From contig NZ_JAOTIS010000001.1 of NCBI RefSeq assembly GCF_025628935.1, forward strand, positions 124,001-188,000: DNA of 64,000 bases, given 5' to 3'. Of the stretch, positions 47,089 to 56,843 are shown one piece after another. The notes beneath the pieces are model-generated. The model saw only the letters and a list, made by a program, of their open reading frames with translations. It did not search any database and was not told where the DNA came from. How positions within the stretch are numbered: position 1 is the first letter of the stretch; each line of letters begins with the position of its first letter. This stretch comes from Macrococcus capreoli. GTDB taxonomy: Bacteria > Bacillota > Bacilli > Staphylococcales > Staphylococcaceae. The position numbers and the translations under genes are program-made.

Positions 47089-48312
47089 TTATGCTCTTTC
47101 TTCAAACTTAGCTAATATTCCGACAATCGTCATCACTGACTTTTCCATATCGTCGATTGAAACGTACTCGTATGGTCCATGGAAATTCTCAGCACCTGTA
47201 AAGATATTCGGTGTTGGTAAGCCCATAAATGATAATTGGCTACCGTCAGTACCACCACGGATTGGTTCTACAATCGGTTCAATATTTAATGACTTCATGA
47301 CTTCTAATGGAACGTCAATTAAGTCTTTATGTGGTGTAATTTTCTCGCCCATATTAAAGTATTGATCTTTTATCTCAATATTCGCAGATGTTTCTCCAAA
47401 TTCCGCACGAATGTCCTGAATAATATTTTTCATTGTTGTTATACGCGCTTCAAATTTGTCGCGATCATGATCACGAATAATATAAGAAAGTTTCGCATGT
47501 TCCACATTGCCTTGTAAATCCATTAAATGATAGAAACCTTCGTAGCCTTCAGTATGTTCTGGACGCTCAAGCGCAGGTAAAGCACTTTGGAAACGTACCG
47601 CTAAATTGAGTGCATTAACCATTTTATCTTTTGCGCTGCCAGGGTGTACGTTCACACCATTAAATTCAACTTCTACGCCAGCTGCATTAAAGCTTTCATA
47701 TTGTAATTCTCCACGGCGAGAGCCGTCAATTGTGTAAGCGAAATCTGCACCAAATCGCTCAACATCAAATTTGTGTGGACCACGTCCGATCTCTTCGTCC
47801 GGTGTAAATCCGAAACGAATTTTACCGTGTTTAATTTCAGGGTGGTTTATTAAATATTCAATTGCAGTCATAATTTCTGTAATACCTGCTTTATTATCAG
47901 CACCTAAAAGTGTCGTTCCATCTGTCGTCATTAAAGTGTGACCTTTATAGATTTCTAACTCGGGGAATTTTTCTTTCTCAATTACTAATCCATTTTTTAA
48001 TGTAATATCGTTGCCATCGAAATTTTCGATAATTTGTGGTGATACATTTGTTCCAGTAAAGTCAGTCGCAGTATCAACGTGCGCTAATAAGCCAATTGTT
48101 GGTACATCTTTATCCGTATTTGCTGATAAAGTGGCAAATAAATAGCCATACTCATCGATATCAGTTTCAAGCCCTAAAGCTTCAATTTCTTTTTGCAGTA
48201 CATTGAGTAAATCCCATTGCTTTGCTGTAGATGGTGTTGATGTGCTTGACGCATCGGATTGCGTATCAATTTTAACGTAAGTTGATAAACGTTCGATTAA
48301 TTGTTCTTTCAT
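47089..48312 (-). CDS. pepT: Peptidase T (tripeptide aminopeptidase)
   Basis: A 407-residue M20-family zinc peptidase that removes the N-terminal residue of tripeptides. Metal-binding regions are [11 protein letters not shown] (His, Asp), [12 protein letters not shown] (Asp) and [10 protein letters not shown] (Glu-Glu), plus [14 protein letters not shown]. The ATG at 48312 is preceded by GGAGG; the frame opens at 48327 without a site. It is flanked by hairpin terminators. Confidence 0.92.
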   Translation of the reverse strand: MKEQLIERLSTYVKIDTQSDASSTSTPSTAKQWDLLNVLQKEIEALGLETDIDEYGYLFATLSANTDKDVPTIGLLAHVDTATDFTGTNVSPQIIENFDGNDITLKNGLVIEKEKFPELEIYKGHTLMTTDGTTLLGADNKAGITEIMTAIEYLINHPEIKHGKIRFGFTPDEEIGRGPHKFDVERFGADFAYTIDGSRRGELQYESFNAAGVEVEFNGVNVHPGSAKDKMVNALNLAVRFQSALPALERPEHTEGYEGFYHLMDLQGNVEHAKLSYIIRDHDRDKFEARITTMKNIIQDIRAEFGETSANIEIKDQYFNMGEKITPHKDLIDVPLEVMKSLNIEPIVEPIRGGTDGSQLSFMGLPTPNIFTGAENFHGPYEYVSIDDMEKSVMTIVGILAKFEERA

Positions 48313-48377
48313 TGTTTTTGCCTCCAATTTTAAGTTATTGTGAATATCTTTATTTTAATCTTATTTGATAAAAAAAT

Positions 48378-48423
48378 CACACTTATTTTTATTTTATCGA
48401 TGAATAAAATAAAAATAAGTGTG
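48378..48423. terminator. Perfect 20-bp hairpin terminator
   Basis: The stem CACACTTATTTTTATTTTAT pairs with its exact complement around a 6-nt loop (CGATGA). It lies just downstream of the minus-strand exporter gene ending at 48426. Confidence 0.85.
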
Positions 48424-48425
48424 TA

Positions 48426-48911
48426 TTATAATTGTATCGGGTGTTCACCCTTCTTTCGGCGGAGACGATAATAGTTAAAGTGTTTATATCCTTTTAAAGT
48501 CGATTGAAATACAATTTCTGCGATTAACAATCCGAAAGCGATGGCGCCGGATATAAGTGTTGCCTCCATCCCTTTAGAGAGCGCTTCACTATAGTCTGAA
48601 ATAATTAAGTTCTTCGTTGCATCATACGCCACGCCTCCAGGTACTAATGGAATGATACCCGCAACATTGAAGATAATCACAGGGCGCTTATAATATCTGG
48701 CAAAGAGGTGCGCGCATAAACTGAGTGATAGAGAACCAAGAAATGCACCAACGGCCATTGTGAGTTTAGAAGTCTCAGCAATTGTAAATACCATCCAGCC
48801 GATGCCACCGACGAAGCCACAAGCCATGAGTAGTTTCCTTGGTGCATTAAAGACAATCGCAAAAAAGATAGAAGCAAAAAAACTAATAATCGTTTGAAAT
48901 AGTAACGTCAT
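48426..48911 (-). CDS. Threonine/serine exporter small subunit (ThrE_2/DUF3815)
   Basis: A 161-residue membrane protein with about five hydrophobic segments; GIIPLVPGGVAYDATKNL is a family hallmark. It corresponds to the C-terminal part of actinobacterial ThrE. GGAGGAATAGCC precedes the ATG. The gene for the larger half lies 13 nt upstream, so together they should form one export system. Confidence 0.82.
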   Translation of the reverse strand: MTLLFQTIISFFASIFFAIVFNAPRKLLMACGFVGGIGWMVFTIAETSKLTMAVGAFLGSLSLSLCAHLFARYYKRPVIIFNVAGIIPLVPGGVAYDATKNLIISDYSEALSKGMEATLISGAIAFGLLIAEIVFQSTLKGYKHFNYYRLRRKKGEHPIQL

Positions 48912-48924
48912 GGCTATTCCTCCT

Positions 48925-49683
48925 CTAAAAAATAATGAGTACTGTTGCTACACCTGCACCAATTGCAAATGCTGTTAATGCTGATTCGACACCTTTTGCA
49001 ATACCCGCTATGAGTTGCCCCGCCATCATATCACGTATGGCATTCGTAATTGCAACCCCTGGGACGAGTGGCATGACCGCTGAAATGATAATTTTATCGA
49101 ATTCTCCTTTATAAATATAGTTTACAAAGAAAAGTGCGACGAGTGCGATGGCCATTGCACCAGCATATTCAGCGAAAAATTGAATTTTATAGAGCTGACT
49201 AAAATAATGACAGATGTAAAAACCGATACCACCTGCAATGAATGCAGGGATTGTATCTGAAAGTTGTCCTTTGAACATTAATAAAAAGAGCGCACAGACA
49301 ATCGCACTGGCAAAACATTTTAACCAGAAATCATACTGTAAATTAGCAGCATCTAATTCATCTAATGCCAGTTTAGCAGCTTCTAACGTCACTTTACCAC
49401 CAGTGATAGCGCGTGAAATTTCGTTCACTTCTGAAATTTTTTCTAAATCTGTCGTTCGACTTGAAATGCGATACAATCGGGTCGAGCTTTTTTCATTGAG
49501 TGAGAAGATAATCGCTGTCGGTGTAACAAAGCTATGCGTATTATATAAACCGTAATGCGTTGCAATACGTGTCATCGTGTCTTCTACACGATACGTTTCA
49601 GCACCAGATTCTAATAATATTTTTCCTGCGAGCATCGCGACATCTTTCACTTTTTTCTCGTCGTACAGTTGAATTGAAACCAT
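48925..49683 (-). CDS. Threonine/serine exporter large subunit (ThrE/DUF1212)
   Basis: A 252-residue protein with a soluble N-terminal region (about 1-115, SGAETYRVEDTM motif) followed by about five membrane segments and MPLVPGVAITNAIRDMMAG. It matches the N-terminal two-thirds of ThrE; the remaining part is encoded by the next gene. AGGAGGT precedes the ATG. Substrate (threonine/serine or another small molecule) is by family only. Confidence 0.82.
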   Translation of the reverse strand: MVSIQLYDEKKVKDVAMLAGKILLESGAETYRVEDTMTRIATHYGLYNTHSFVTPTAIIFSLNEKSSTRLYRISSRTTDLEKISEVNEISRAITGGKVTLEAAKLALDELDAANLQYDFWLKCFASAIVCALFLLMFKGQLSDTIPAFIAGGIGFYICHYFSQLYKIQFFAEYAGAMAIALVALFFVNYIYKGEFDKIIISAVMPLVPGVAITNAIRDMMAGQLIAGIAKGVESALTAFAIGAGVATVLIIF

Positions 49684-49702
49684 TGTGACCTCCTATATAA
49701 AA

Positions 49703-49732
49703 AAATAACAGAAAGCAAACTTCCTGTTATTT
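49703..49732 (-). terminator. Terminator of gdpS
   Basis: AAATAACAG / CTGTTATTT stem; on the minus strand it ends in a U-run. It overlaps the gdpS stop. Confidence 0.78.
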
Positions 49733-50791
49733 GATAATTGGATTGAACATTACTGTATTTTGTCCTTGATGCTTTGCAGCGTGAAGCATTTCATCCGCTT
49801 CTTTAAAGATTTTGCGGTGCGTCTTCACTTCGTCTGTTGAGATATAACCGATACCAATCGTTACTGTTAAATGAATCACTTCTTTATTAGGTAAATGAAA
49901 TGATGCATTATTAACGCCATGTCGAATACTTTCCGCAACTTTCACGGTATTATCAAGCGTTTGATTCGTATAGATTACGCTAAATTCTTCACCTGCATTA
50001 CGAAAAGTCTTTGAGTCAATCGGAACATAGTTCTTAATTACCTGAGACATTTGTTGCAGTACAGCATCACCTGCGTCATGCCCAAATCGATCATTTACTT
50101 CTTTAAAGTCATCAATATCGATCAATAGAAGTGAAAGTGATTGTTTCGCATCGGATGCTTTCTTACTGACAACATTTAAATAACGATCAAACTCTCTCAC
50201 ATTCCCTAAACCTGTTAAGTGATCGAGTTCATCTTCATTCTCATAGCGCTGAATCACTTTATAAATACGCCATATGTCGACAAACATTAAACTTGATGTA
50301 AGCGATAGTATAAAGCTTGATACGACTAAAAGCATGAAAGCGAATAAGTTAAATGTTAACGTAAAATATTGATACAATCCCATAATAACAAGACTCATCA
50401 AAGTTAACCATTGAATTGCATTGAAGTCATTCTGTTTAATAAACGGCCCGATCATACTCGCGAATATTGCAATAATGATTAAATCAAATGAACTGACAGG
50501 TATAACATTAAAGATAAATATTTCAGCGAGTACTAATACAATCGCACTAAACATCGTATAAATAAAATTTGTATAACGGCCTAAAAATAATAATGGAATA
50601 AATGCTAAGTGAAATGAAATATCATGATATGTCACAGGATATGTCATCAATAAGAAAGAAATCAGCGTCATTAATAGTGTAATATAGTTTTTTGAAAATA
50701 CGATCTCTTTCTCTTCGAAAAACTGTAATCGGTGAAATAAATAAATTCCACTCACAGTTACAGCAGCATTAAAGATAATGGCTTCAATCAA
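49727..50791 (-). CDS. gdpS: GGDEF-domain membrane protein (GdpS-like)
   Basis: A 354-residue protein: about six transmembrane segments (residues 1-175) then a GGDEF domain with LDHLTGLGNVREFD and LLIDIDDFKEVNDRFGHDAGD. The signature itself reads AGEEF (residues 266-270), not GGDEF or GGEEF, so diguanylate cyclase activity is doubtful. Staphylococcal GdpS is reported to act on biofilm independently of c-di-GMP synthesis. The start is TTG with GGAGG 6 nt upstream. It follows yitT by 11 nt, so the two are co-transcribed. Confidence 0.82.
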   Translation of the reverse strand: MIEAIIFNAAVTVSGIYLFHRLQFFEEKEIVFSKNYITLLMTLISFLLMTYPVTYHDISFHLAFIPLLFLGRYTNFIYTMFSAIVLVLAEIFIFNVIPVSSFDLIIIAIFASMIGPFIKQNDFNAIQWLTLMSLVIMGLYQYFTLTFNLFAFMLLVVSSFILSLTSSLMFVDIWRIYKVIQRYENEDELDHLTGLGNVREFDRYLNVVSKKASDAKQSLSLLLIDIDDFKEVNDRFGHDAGDAVLQQMSQVIKNYVPIDSKTFRNAGEEFSVIYTNQTLDNTVKVAESIRHGVNNASFHLPNKEVIHLTVTIGIGYISTDEVKTHRKIFKEADEMLHAAKHQGQNTVMFNPIIK

Positions 50792-50802
50792 AATATCCCT
50801 CC

Positions 50803-51657
50803 TTACTTACTTCGATAAATTTTTGCTGTAGAAAAACCTCTACCAATAATTTCAGATGTATTGATAAAGATGACGAATGAATCGGGTTCTTCTCGCGTAA
50901 TAATTTGTTTGAAATAAATTGCTTCATTTTGCTCCATAACAGAGAATAATAAACTTTTACCTTCGCGATTATAGCCGCCAAACGCATTGACACTCGTTAC
51001 ACCACGCTCTACATGCTCATGGATTAAATCAATCACTTGTTGTTCTTTCGTCGTAATAATAAAGACAAGTTTATTGTCACCCGTATGCAGTTGTACGATA
51101 TCAATGACTTTACTTGTAACATAGATTGAAATTAAAGCATATAATGCAAGTTCAAAGTTAAACACAAAGGCACTGAGAATGACGACGAATGCATCAACAA
51201 TAAGCTGGCAGAAGCCGCTTGATAGTCCCGTATATTTCTTGACGATTTGAGCTAACGTAGCTGTACCACCCGTTGATCCATTTCCACGGTATACTAAACC
51301 TAATCCGATTCCAAGGACAATTCCACCATACAAAGATGACAGAAGGGCATCTGTCGTCCCTTTAGCCACTAGACTTGATGTTAAAAAGATTGTAAAAGGT
51401 ACCGTAAAAGTTGCAATAACCGTCTTTAAACTAAATGATTTCCCTAATGTGAACCAGCCGACAATGAATATTGGAATATTGAATAAAAACTGAATCATTG
51501 CAGGGTCTGTGCCCATCATTTTATTTAATATTGTACTAAGACCTGAAATCCCGCCGGCAGCGATTTGACCTGGAAGTAAAAATAAATTGTAACTAATGCC
51601 GACAATGATAGAACCAATAATCGTATAAAGTACATCGATTAATACTCTTTTATTCAT
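50803..51657 (-). CDS. YitT family membrane protein
   Basis: A 284-residue protein: five or six transmembrane segments (DUF161, with GISYNLFLLPGQIAAGGISG and YRGNGSTGGTATLAQIV) and a C-terminal cytosolic DUF2179 domain (VFIITTKEQQVIDLIHEHV to the end). Function is unknown. AAAAAAGGGG precedes the ATG. A terminator-like hairpin lies in its leader. Confidence 0.8.
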   Translation of the reverse strand: MNKRVLIDVLYTIIGSIIVGISYNLFLLPGQIAAGGISGLSTILNKMMGTDPAMIQFLFNIPIFIVGWFTLGKSFSLKTVIATFTVPFTIFLTSSLVAKGTTDALLSSLYGGIVLGIGLGLVYRGNGSTGGTATLAQIVKKYTGLSSGFCQLIVDAFVVILSAFVFNFELALYALISIYVTSKVIDIVQLHTGDNKLVFIITTKEQQVIDLIHEHVERGVTSVNAFGGYNREGKSLLFSVMEQNEAIYFKQIITREEPDSFVIFINTSEIIGRGFSTAKIYRSK

Positions 51658-51677
51658 ACTATTACCCCTTTTTTGTC

Positions 51678-51711
51678 AAAAAAATAGTAAAGCAGTTTCG
51701 AATTGCTTTAC
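51678..51711 (-). terminator. Terminator-like hairpin in the yitT leader
   Basis: On the minus strand, GTAAAGCA / TGCTTTAC is followed by TATTTTTTT, 21 nt before the yitT ATG (51657). Confidence 0.6.
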
Positions 51712-51928
51712 ACTTGTAAAAATAAGAACTATGTCAGAGCTAAAAAGTGATGAAATCACGCTTAAAATGATATTGTTTTAACCGTATTATTATGTAACAA
51801 ATTCACGTATTCGTCAATTAAATTTATGCCATTATATTATGTCGTTTGCAATTTAATATACATTCTTTAATAGGCGAGTAGTCTTTTATATGCTATAGTA
51901 AAAAAGAATGAATAGCTTGAGGTGGCTT

Positions 51929-52972
51929 ATGTTTACATTAAAATTGATTTTTATTACTTGTTTAATTTCCTTTATTATAACACCCTTTATTATAAAATTT
52001 TCACATTTAGTCGGTGCTCTAGACAAACCGAATTTACGTAAAGTTCATACGAAGCCCGTATCTGTTTTGGGCGGCGTGGTAATATTAATTTCCTTTATAA
52101 TAGGCATATGGATTGGTCATCCGGTTGAATGGGAAATACGTCCGATTATTATCGGTGCAATCTTAATAAATATAATGGGGATTGTAGATGATTTATTTGA
52201 TTTGTCAGCTATCGTAAAGTTAATTGGACAAATTGGTGTGGCACTTATCGTTGTAATGCATGGTATTACGTTAGATTTGATTACATTGCCCTTTGGTATT
52301 GTGATTGAATTTGGCATTTTAAGCATTCCAATGACAGTACTATGGATTGTTGCGGTAACGAATGCGATCAATTTAATTGATGGTTTAGATGGACTGGCAG
52401 CTGGGGTATCATTAATTGCCCTGGCTACGATAGGATTTATTGCTATATTGCAGCAAAATATCTTTATTATGATGATTTGTAGTGTGTTAATTGGCTCATT
52501 ATTAGGATTTTTGAAATATAACTTTTTCCCAGCGAAAATTTTTCTTGGTGATAACGGGGCGTTATTATTAGGTTTTATTATTGGTGTATTAAGTTTATTA
52601 GGCTTTAAAAATATTACGTTAATTTCACTGTTCTTCCCAATTATTATACTAGCAGTTCCATTTATTGATATGGGGTTTGCGATGATTAGACGTTACCGAC
52701 AAGGGAAACCGATTATGCAGGCAGATAAATCGCATTTGCATCATAAACTATTAGCGCTCGGATATACGCACGCGCAAACAGTATTGTTAATTTATTCAAT
52801 CGCGACATTGTTTAGTATCGCTTCGATAATATTGTATTTATCGACGCAATTAGGCGCCATCTTAATCGTAACGTTAATTATTATTACGATAGAATTGATT
52901 GTTGAATTTACGGGACTTGTCGATGATCATTATAAACCATTACTAAAATTTGCACATAAAATATTAAAATAG
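51929..52972 (+). CDS. tarO: UDP-GlcNAc:undecaprenyl-phosphate GlcNAc-1-P transferase
   Basis: A 347-residue membrane enzyme (about 10-11 segments) that starts wall teichoic acid synthesis on undecaprenyl phosphate. Motifs: GIVDDLFDL, NAINLIDGLDGLAAG, KIFLGDNGALLLGF and the HLHHKL loop. The substrate role is assigned by synteny with S. aureus tarO (llm). The ATG at 51929 follows GAGGTGG; the frame opens at 51908 without a site. Confidence 0.9.
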   Translation: MFTLKLIFITCLISFIITPFIIKFSHLVGALDKPNLRKVHTKPVSVLGGVVILISFIIGIWIGHPVEWEIRPIIIGAILINIMGIVDDLFDLSAIVKLIGQIGVALIVVMHGITLDLITLPFGIVIEFGILSIPMTVLWIVAVTNAINLIDGLDGLAAGVSLIALATIGFIAILQQNIFIMMICSVLIGSLLGFLKYNFFPAKIFLGDNGALLLGFIIGVLSLLGFKNITLISLFFPIIILAVPFIDMGFAMIRRYRQGKPIMQADKSHLHHKLLALGYTHAQTVLLIYSIATLFSIASIILYLSTQLGAILIVTLIIITIELIVEFTGLVDDHYKPLLKFAHKILK

Positions 52973-53016
52973 AAGGAAAGGCTGTCGGCATTGCGTTTAG
53001 CCCTAAGTAAAATAAG

Positions 53017-53062
53017 AAACTCAACCGTAAATCGCTCATTGATTTAGGTTGAGTTTTGTTTT
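53017..53062 (+). terminator. Terminator after tarO
   Basis: AACTCAACC + TAAATC pairs with GATTTA + GGTTGAGTT (one bulge), followed by TTGTTTTTG. Confidence 0.8.
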
Positions 53063-53145
53063 TGTCAAATATGCTTCAAGTGATGGCCGTTTAAGTCGTT
53101 AATCGTAAGAGGACAAAGCATTATGTCTCATCCTTTTTTATTTCA

Positions 53146-53778
53146 TTATTCAATGTTAAAAGGTAGCATCATTTCTTCTTCAATTGTATACACAGCACTG
53201 CCTTGTGTCGTTTCAACAAGAAATGATTCAAAAGCTGTTTGATCTTCTGCTGTAATCTGGATAACGTACGTCACTTTATCAGTATATATCGTTTCCAGGA
53301 CGACGTACGGCAATTCAGCTATGCTATGTTCGAACTTCCCAGTCTGATCATAATTGATTGTGACATGATATTTAAGCGCATTTTTAATAATCACTTTACC
53401 GGCAACTTTTATCGCATCTGAGACACCGCCTTGATATGCGCGAATGAGACCGCCTGTACCGAGTTTAATACCCCCGAAATATCGTGTTACAATGGCTAAC
53501 GTATTATGAACATCGTTCTTCTTTAATGCTTCAAGCATCGGAACACCAGCTGTGCCACTCGGTTCACCATCATCATTGGCTTTTTGAATTTGATGCTGAT
53601 CACCAATCGTATATGCAGAGCAGTTATGATTCGCATCTTTATGTTGCTTTTTAATTTCAGCAATTTTTTCCTTTGCTTCATTTTCATTTTCTATTTTGTA
53701 CAAGTATGTGATAAATCGTGATTTATTAATGATCACTTCATTGACAACATCCTGCTTAATTGTGATATAGTTCTGCAT
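53146..53778 (-). CDS. YigZ/IMPACT family protein
   Basis: A 210-residue protein: UPF0029 domain with NCSAYTIGDQHQIQKANDDG and EPSGTAGVPMLEALK, then a DUF1949 C-terminal domain. Homologues are linked to translation or ribosome function, but the activity is unknown. The ATG at 53778 follows GAGGG; an ATG 12 nt upstream (53790) overlaps that site. Position between tarO and fakB1 is as in S. aureus. Confidence 0.85.
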   Translation of the reverse strand: MQNYITIKQDVVNEVIINKSRFITYLYKIENENEAKEKIAEIKKQHKDANHNCSAYTIGDQHQIQKANDDGEPSGTAGVPMLEALKKNDVHNTLAIVTRYFGGIKLGTGGLIRAYQGGVSDAIKVAGKVIIKNALKYHVTINYDQTGKFEHSIAELPYVVLETIYTDKVTYVIQITAEDQTAFESFLVETTQGSAVYTIEEEMMLPFNIE

Positions 53779-53955
53779 TGTATCCCTCATTTAACATGTA
53801 AAGTTGTTTTAATATTAATTCATTCTATCGCATCATTTGAACAAATTCTATTTTAACAGAATGATACAAATATTATCATTTAATTTGTATTACTTTATTT
53901 TTAATAATAAACCGTATAAAATATATATTGGGATGTAATGGGACGGAGGTCATTT

Positions 53956-54813
53956 ATGAAAACAGCCATTATTACAGATTCAACTGCGTATATACCTGAT
54001 GCATTGATTAAAGCATTAGATATTCGCATCATTTCTTTGAATGTTATTTTCAAAAACGAAGTCTTTGTAGAAGCAACATATGATGCGCAACAGTTTTACG
54101 AAAGAATGCGTTATGAGAAAGAGTTACCTACAACGAGTCAGCCGACAACGGGTGCTTATGTTGCACTATTAGAACAATTAAAGTCAGAAGGTTTTACAGA
54201 TTGTATATCAATTCACTTATCAAGTGGTATAAGTGGGACATACCAGAATGCAATTACTGCTGGCTCTATGGTAGATGACTTCACACTACATGCATTTGAT
54301 TCAGAAATTGCTGCGATGGCAATGGGCTTTTACGTATTGCGTGCAGCTGAACTAAAAGATACAATATCTCCTGAAGCAATTATTAACGAGCTTGAAGCAA
54401 TGAAACAAGAAACAATTGCTTACTTTTTAGTAGACGATTTGAAGAATCTTCAAAAGGGTGGACGATTAACGGGTGCACAAGCATTAATTGGTAGCATGTT
54501 ACAAGTTAAACCTATTTTACATTTTAAAGATACGAAGATTGTACCGTTTGATAAAGTACGTACAAAGAAAAAGGCGATAAAGCAATTGAAGGATTTATTT
54601 GCTGAGCAATCGAAAAACTTTACAGATGTAACAGCGGTTGTTATTCATTCTAATGCGAGTGATGAAGCGGATGCAATCATCAATGATTTGAAAATAGAAT
54701 TTCCGGACGTCGATTTTATTAAGAGTTATTTTGGTCCAGTCATTGGTACACACTTAGGAGAAAAAGCCATTGGATTAGGTTTCACAAACAGAAAGTTTAA
54801 TTGTTTAAAATAG
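53956..54813 (+). CDS. fakB1: DegV-family fatty-acid-binding protein
   Basis: A 285-residue DegV protein that presents fatty acids to the kinase FakA. The N-terminal IITDSTAYIPDAL, TSQPTTGAYVAL and HLSSGISGTYQNA motifs are typical, and the C-terminal FGPVIGTHLGEKAIGLG completes the fold. The symbol is by synteny: in S. aureus FakB1 lies between yigZ and comFA, as here. GGAGGT precedes the ATG at 53956. Confidence 0.82.
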   Translation: MKTAIITDSTAYIPDALIKALDIRIISLNVIFKNEVFVEATYDAQQFYERMRYEKELPTTSQPTTGAYVALLEQLKSEGFTDCISIHLSSGISGTYQNAITAGSMVDDFTLHAFDSEIAAMAMGFYVLRAAELKDTISPEAIINELEAMKQETIAYFLVDDLKNLQKGGRLTGAQALIGSMLQVKPILHFKDTKIVPFDKVRTKKKAIKQLKDLFAEQSKNFTDVTAVVIHSNASDEADAIINDLKIEFPDVDFIKSYFGPVIGTHLGEKAIGLGFTNRKFNCLK

Positions 54814-54836
54814 TCTTGTCTTATAGTCATTATTCC

Positions 54837-54865
54837 GGCACACATTTATTTGTGTGTCTTTTTTT
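54837..54865 (+). terminator. Terminator immediately before comFA
   Basis: GGCACACA-TTTATT-TGTGTGTC is an 8-bp stem followed by seven Ts. The T-run ends 3 nt before the comFA ribosome site GGAGG. Confidence 0.78.
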
Positions 54866-54877
54866 ATGGAGGAAAAG

Positions 54878-56140
54878 ATGCGAATCACGATTTCAGAAAC
54901 ACCTTCATCACAACCCGCGATTGAGTATAAAAGTCAATTGATGTGTCATTTTTGTTTGAATCAAGCACGACATTTATTTCATCAATATTATCATCATGGT
55001 TATCAGCAAACGATTTATTATTGTCGCAGTTGTATTACACAAAGTGTTCATTCACGTAAATATATACATTATTTAAAAACAGCGCAGTTCGCTGAAAACA
55101 TTGTAATTGACTTACCTTTTGAATTGACTGCGCAGCAAAGCAAAGCGTCACAATTTATTGTGAACAAATTTGAGCAGCGAAAGTCATGTTTATTATATGC
55201 TGTAACTGGCGCTGGAAAGACGGAAATGATCTTAGCAGGAATCGTTGCTGCAAGGGCGCAAGGATGTAATGTTGCTGTCGTGTCACCGAGAACAGATGTT
55301 GTGAAAGAACTTTCATTAAGGTTAAGCCAATATTTGAAGACAGATTATCTATGTACGTTATATGGTGGACATGCTGAAATAACGTCCGACTATTTCATTA
55401 TTAGTACGATACACCAGCTTATGTATTTTCAAGATCATTTCGACTTAATCATTATTGATGAAATCGATGCATTTCCTGTCGGTTATGATCCGCGTTTAAT
55501 TCGTCTGTTAAATAGGGCACTCACTGAACATGGTATGTTTGTCTATTTGTCTGCAACACCACCGAAATATATCATGCAGGCATGCAAAACAAGTACTATC
55601 TATTTGCCGTTAAGATATCATCAACGCCCATTACCAGTACCACGCTTTAAATTTATGTCAAAAGGTGCTGTGGAACATAAGATGAGTACATTATTAGCAC
55701 ATGCTCAATGCGATGAAATCATTCTTATCTTTTTTCATGATATTAAGTTAATGGAAGCGACATATACACGGTTAAATCAACATTTACAACGTCATACGGT
55801 ATGTGTTTATTCTACTGATGTAGAACGACATGAAAAAGTAGAAGCCATTCGCAATAAAACATATCGCTTTATTTTTACGACGACGATATTAGAGCGTGGT
55901 TTCACGATGCAAGATTTATCTGTGTGGGTGATGAATAGTCATTTATTTCGAAGTGATAGTCTGATTCAAATTGCCGGACGTGTTGACCGTAAAGGGAATA
56001 AACAAAATGGAGAAGTCATCTTTTATCATGATGGGATTAGTTTGTCGATGCTTGATGCATTGAAAAAAATACGTCAAATGAATAAACGAGGTGCACATGA
56101 CACATCAGCGCTGTATCATATGTCATCAACCGATTCATGA
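54878..56140 (+). CDS. comFA: Late competence helicase ComFA
   Basis: A 420-residue ATP-driven DNA translocase for transformation. An N-terminal four-Cys zinc site (CHFC at 23-26, CRSC at 49-52) precedes helicase domains: Walker A AVTGAGKTEM (Lys114), IIDEIDAFP, and LERGFTMQDL with QIAGRVDRKG. The ATG at 54878 has GGAGG upstream. It overlaps comFC by 44 nt. Confidence 0.92.
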   Translation: MRITISETPSSQPAIEYKSQLMCHFCLNQARHLFHQYYHHGYQQTIYYCRSCITQSVHSRKYIHYLKTAQFAENIVIDLPFELTAQQSKASQFIVNKFEQRKSCLLYAVTGAGKTEMILAGIVAARAQGCNVAVVSPRTDVVKELSLRLSQYLKTDYLCTLYGGHAEITSDYFIISTIHQLMYFQDHFDLIIIDEIDAFPVGYDPRLIRLLNRALTEHGMFVYLSATPPKYIMQACKTSTIYLPLRYHQRPLPVPRFKFMSKGAVEHKMSTLLAHAQCDEIILIFFHDIKLMEATYTRLNQHLQRHTVCVYSTDVERHEKVEAIRNKTYRFIFTTTILERGFTMQDLSVWVMNSHLFRSDSLIQIAGRVDRKGNKQNGEVIFYHDGISLSMLDALKKIRQMNKRGAHDTSALYHMSSTDS

Positions 56141-56783
56141 AATATTAACAATTGATAATTTATTTAAACGCGTTCCGTTTGTTTGTGATGATTGTAAGCA
56201 GACTGTGCTACAACGACATGATGTACGACGTTGCACTTATTGTCAGAAAGCACTAGCAGAAGACGAAACGGATTGTCTGGATTGTCAATTTATTTTGAAG
56301 TATTTCGGTTTCGTCAATCATGTCAATATGATTTGTGAATATCACGAAGAGATGTCAAAGCTATTGCATCAATATAAATCAAATGGTGATGTATTACTAG
56401 CAAAAGCCTTTGCACAAATTTTTCAATCACAATTGACACGTCAATATTTTAAAGCGTTTGATATGGTTATTCCAATGCCAACTTCAAATGAACGATTACG
56501 AACACGTGGCTTTAACCCGGTTTCAACCATATTAGATGCAATGCATGTACAATATAGTGAAGTGCTTACAACAGCATATCGTGAAAAGCAGATGGGATTA
56601 AATAAGATTGACAGAATGAAACAGGACAATCCTTTTAAATGTATTGGGAGTTTACAAGACAATGCACGTATATTGCTCGTCGATGATATTTATACAACCG
56701 GGTTAACAGCAAGTCATGCCAGTAGTGTATTATTATCCAATAAACATTGTGAAATCACGGTGTTAGCGTTTGCAAGAGCCTGA
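56097..56783 (+). CDS. comFC: ComFC phosphoribosyltransferase-like competence protein
   Basis: A 228-residue protein. An N-terminal zinc-binding part (CIICHQ, CDDC, CTYC, CLDC) is followed by a PRTase domain with the PRPP motif ILLVDDIYTTGLTA. It is required for DNA uptake in related species. Start 56097 has GAGGTG close upstream, within comFA. Confidence 0.9.
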   Translation: MTHQRCIICHQPIHEILTIDNLFKRVPFVCDDCKQTVLQRHDVRRCTYCQKALAEDETDCLDCQFILKYFGFVNHVNMICEYHEEMSKLLHQYKSNGDVLLAKAFAQIFQSQLTRQYFKAFDMVIPMPTSNERLRTRGFNPVSTILDAMHVQYSEVLTTAYREKQMGLNKIDRMKQDNPFKCIGSLQDNARILLVDDIYTTGLTASHASSVLLSNKHCEITVLAFARA

Positions 56784-56843
56784 ATATTTGGTAAAATATA
56801 AGTAGGAAGAAACAACAAGAATAGTTTCAAAGGAGTGGTTATA

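Noticed and set aside
49238-49555. 105-codon plus-strand frame inside the ThrE-like gene
   Set aside because: It is a shadow of the real minus-strand membrane protein gene; no SD is seen and the composition is low-quality.
56760-56810. Possible sigma-B promoter upstream of hpf (GTTT ... GGTAAA)
   Set aside because: Neither element nor the spacing fits the consensus well enough to call.
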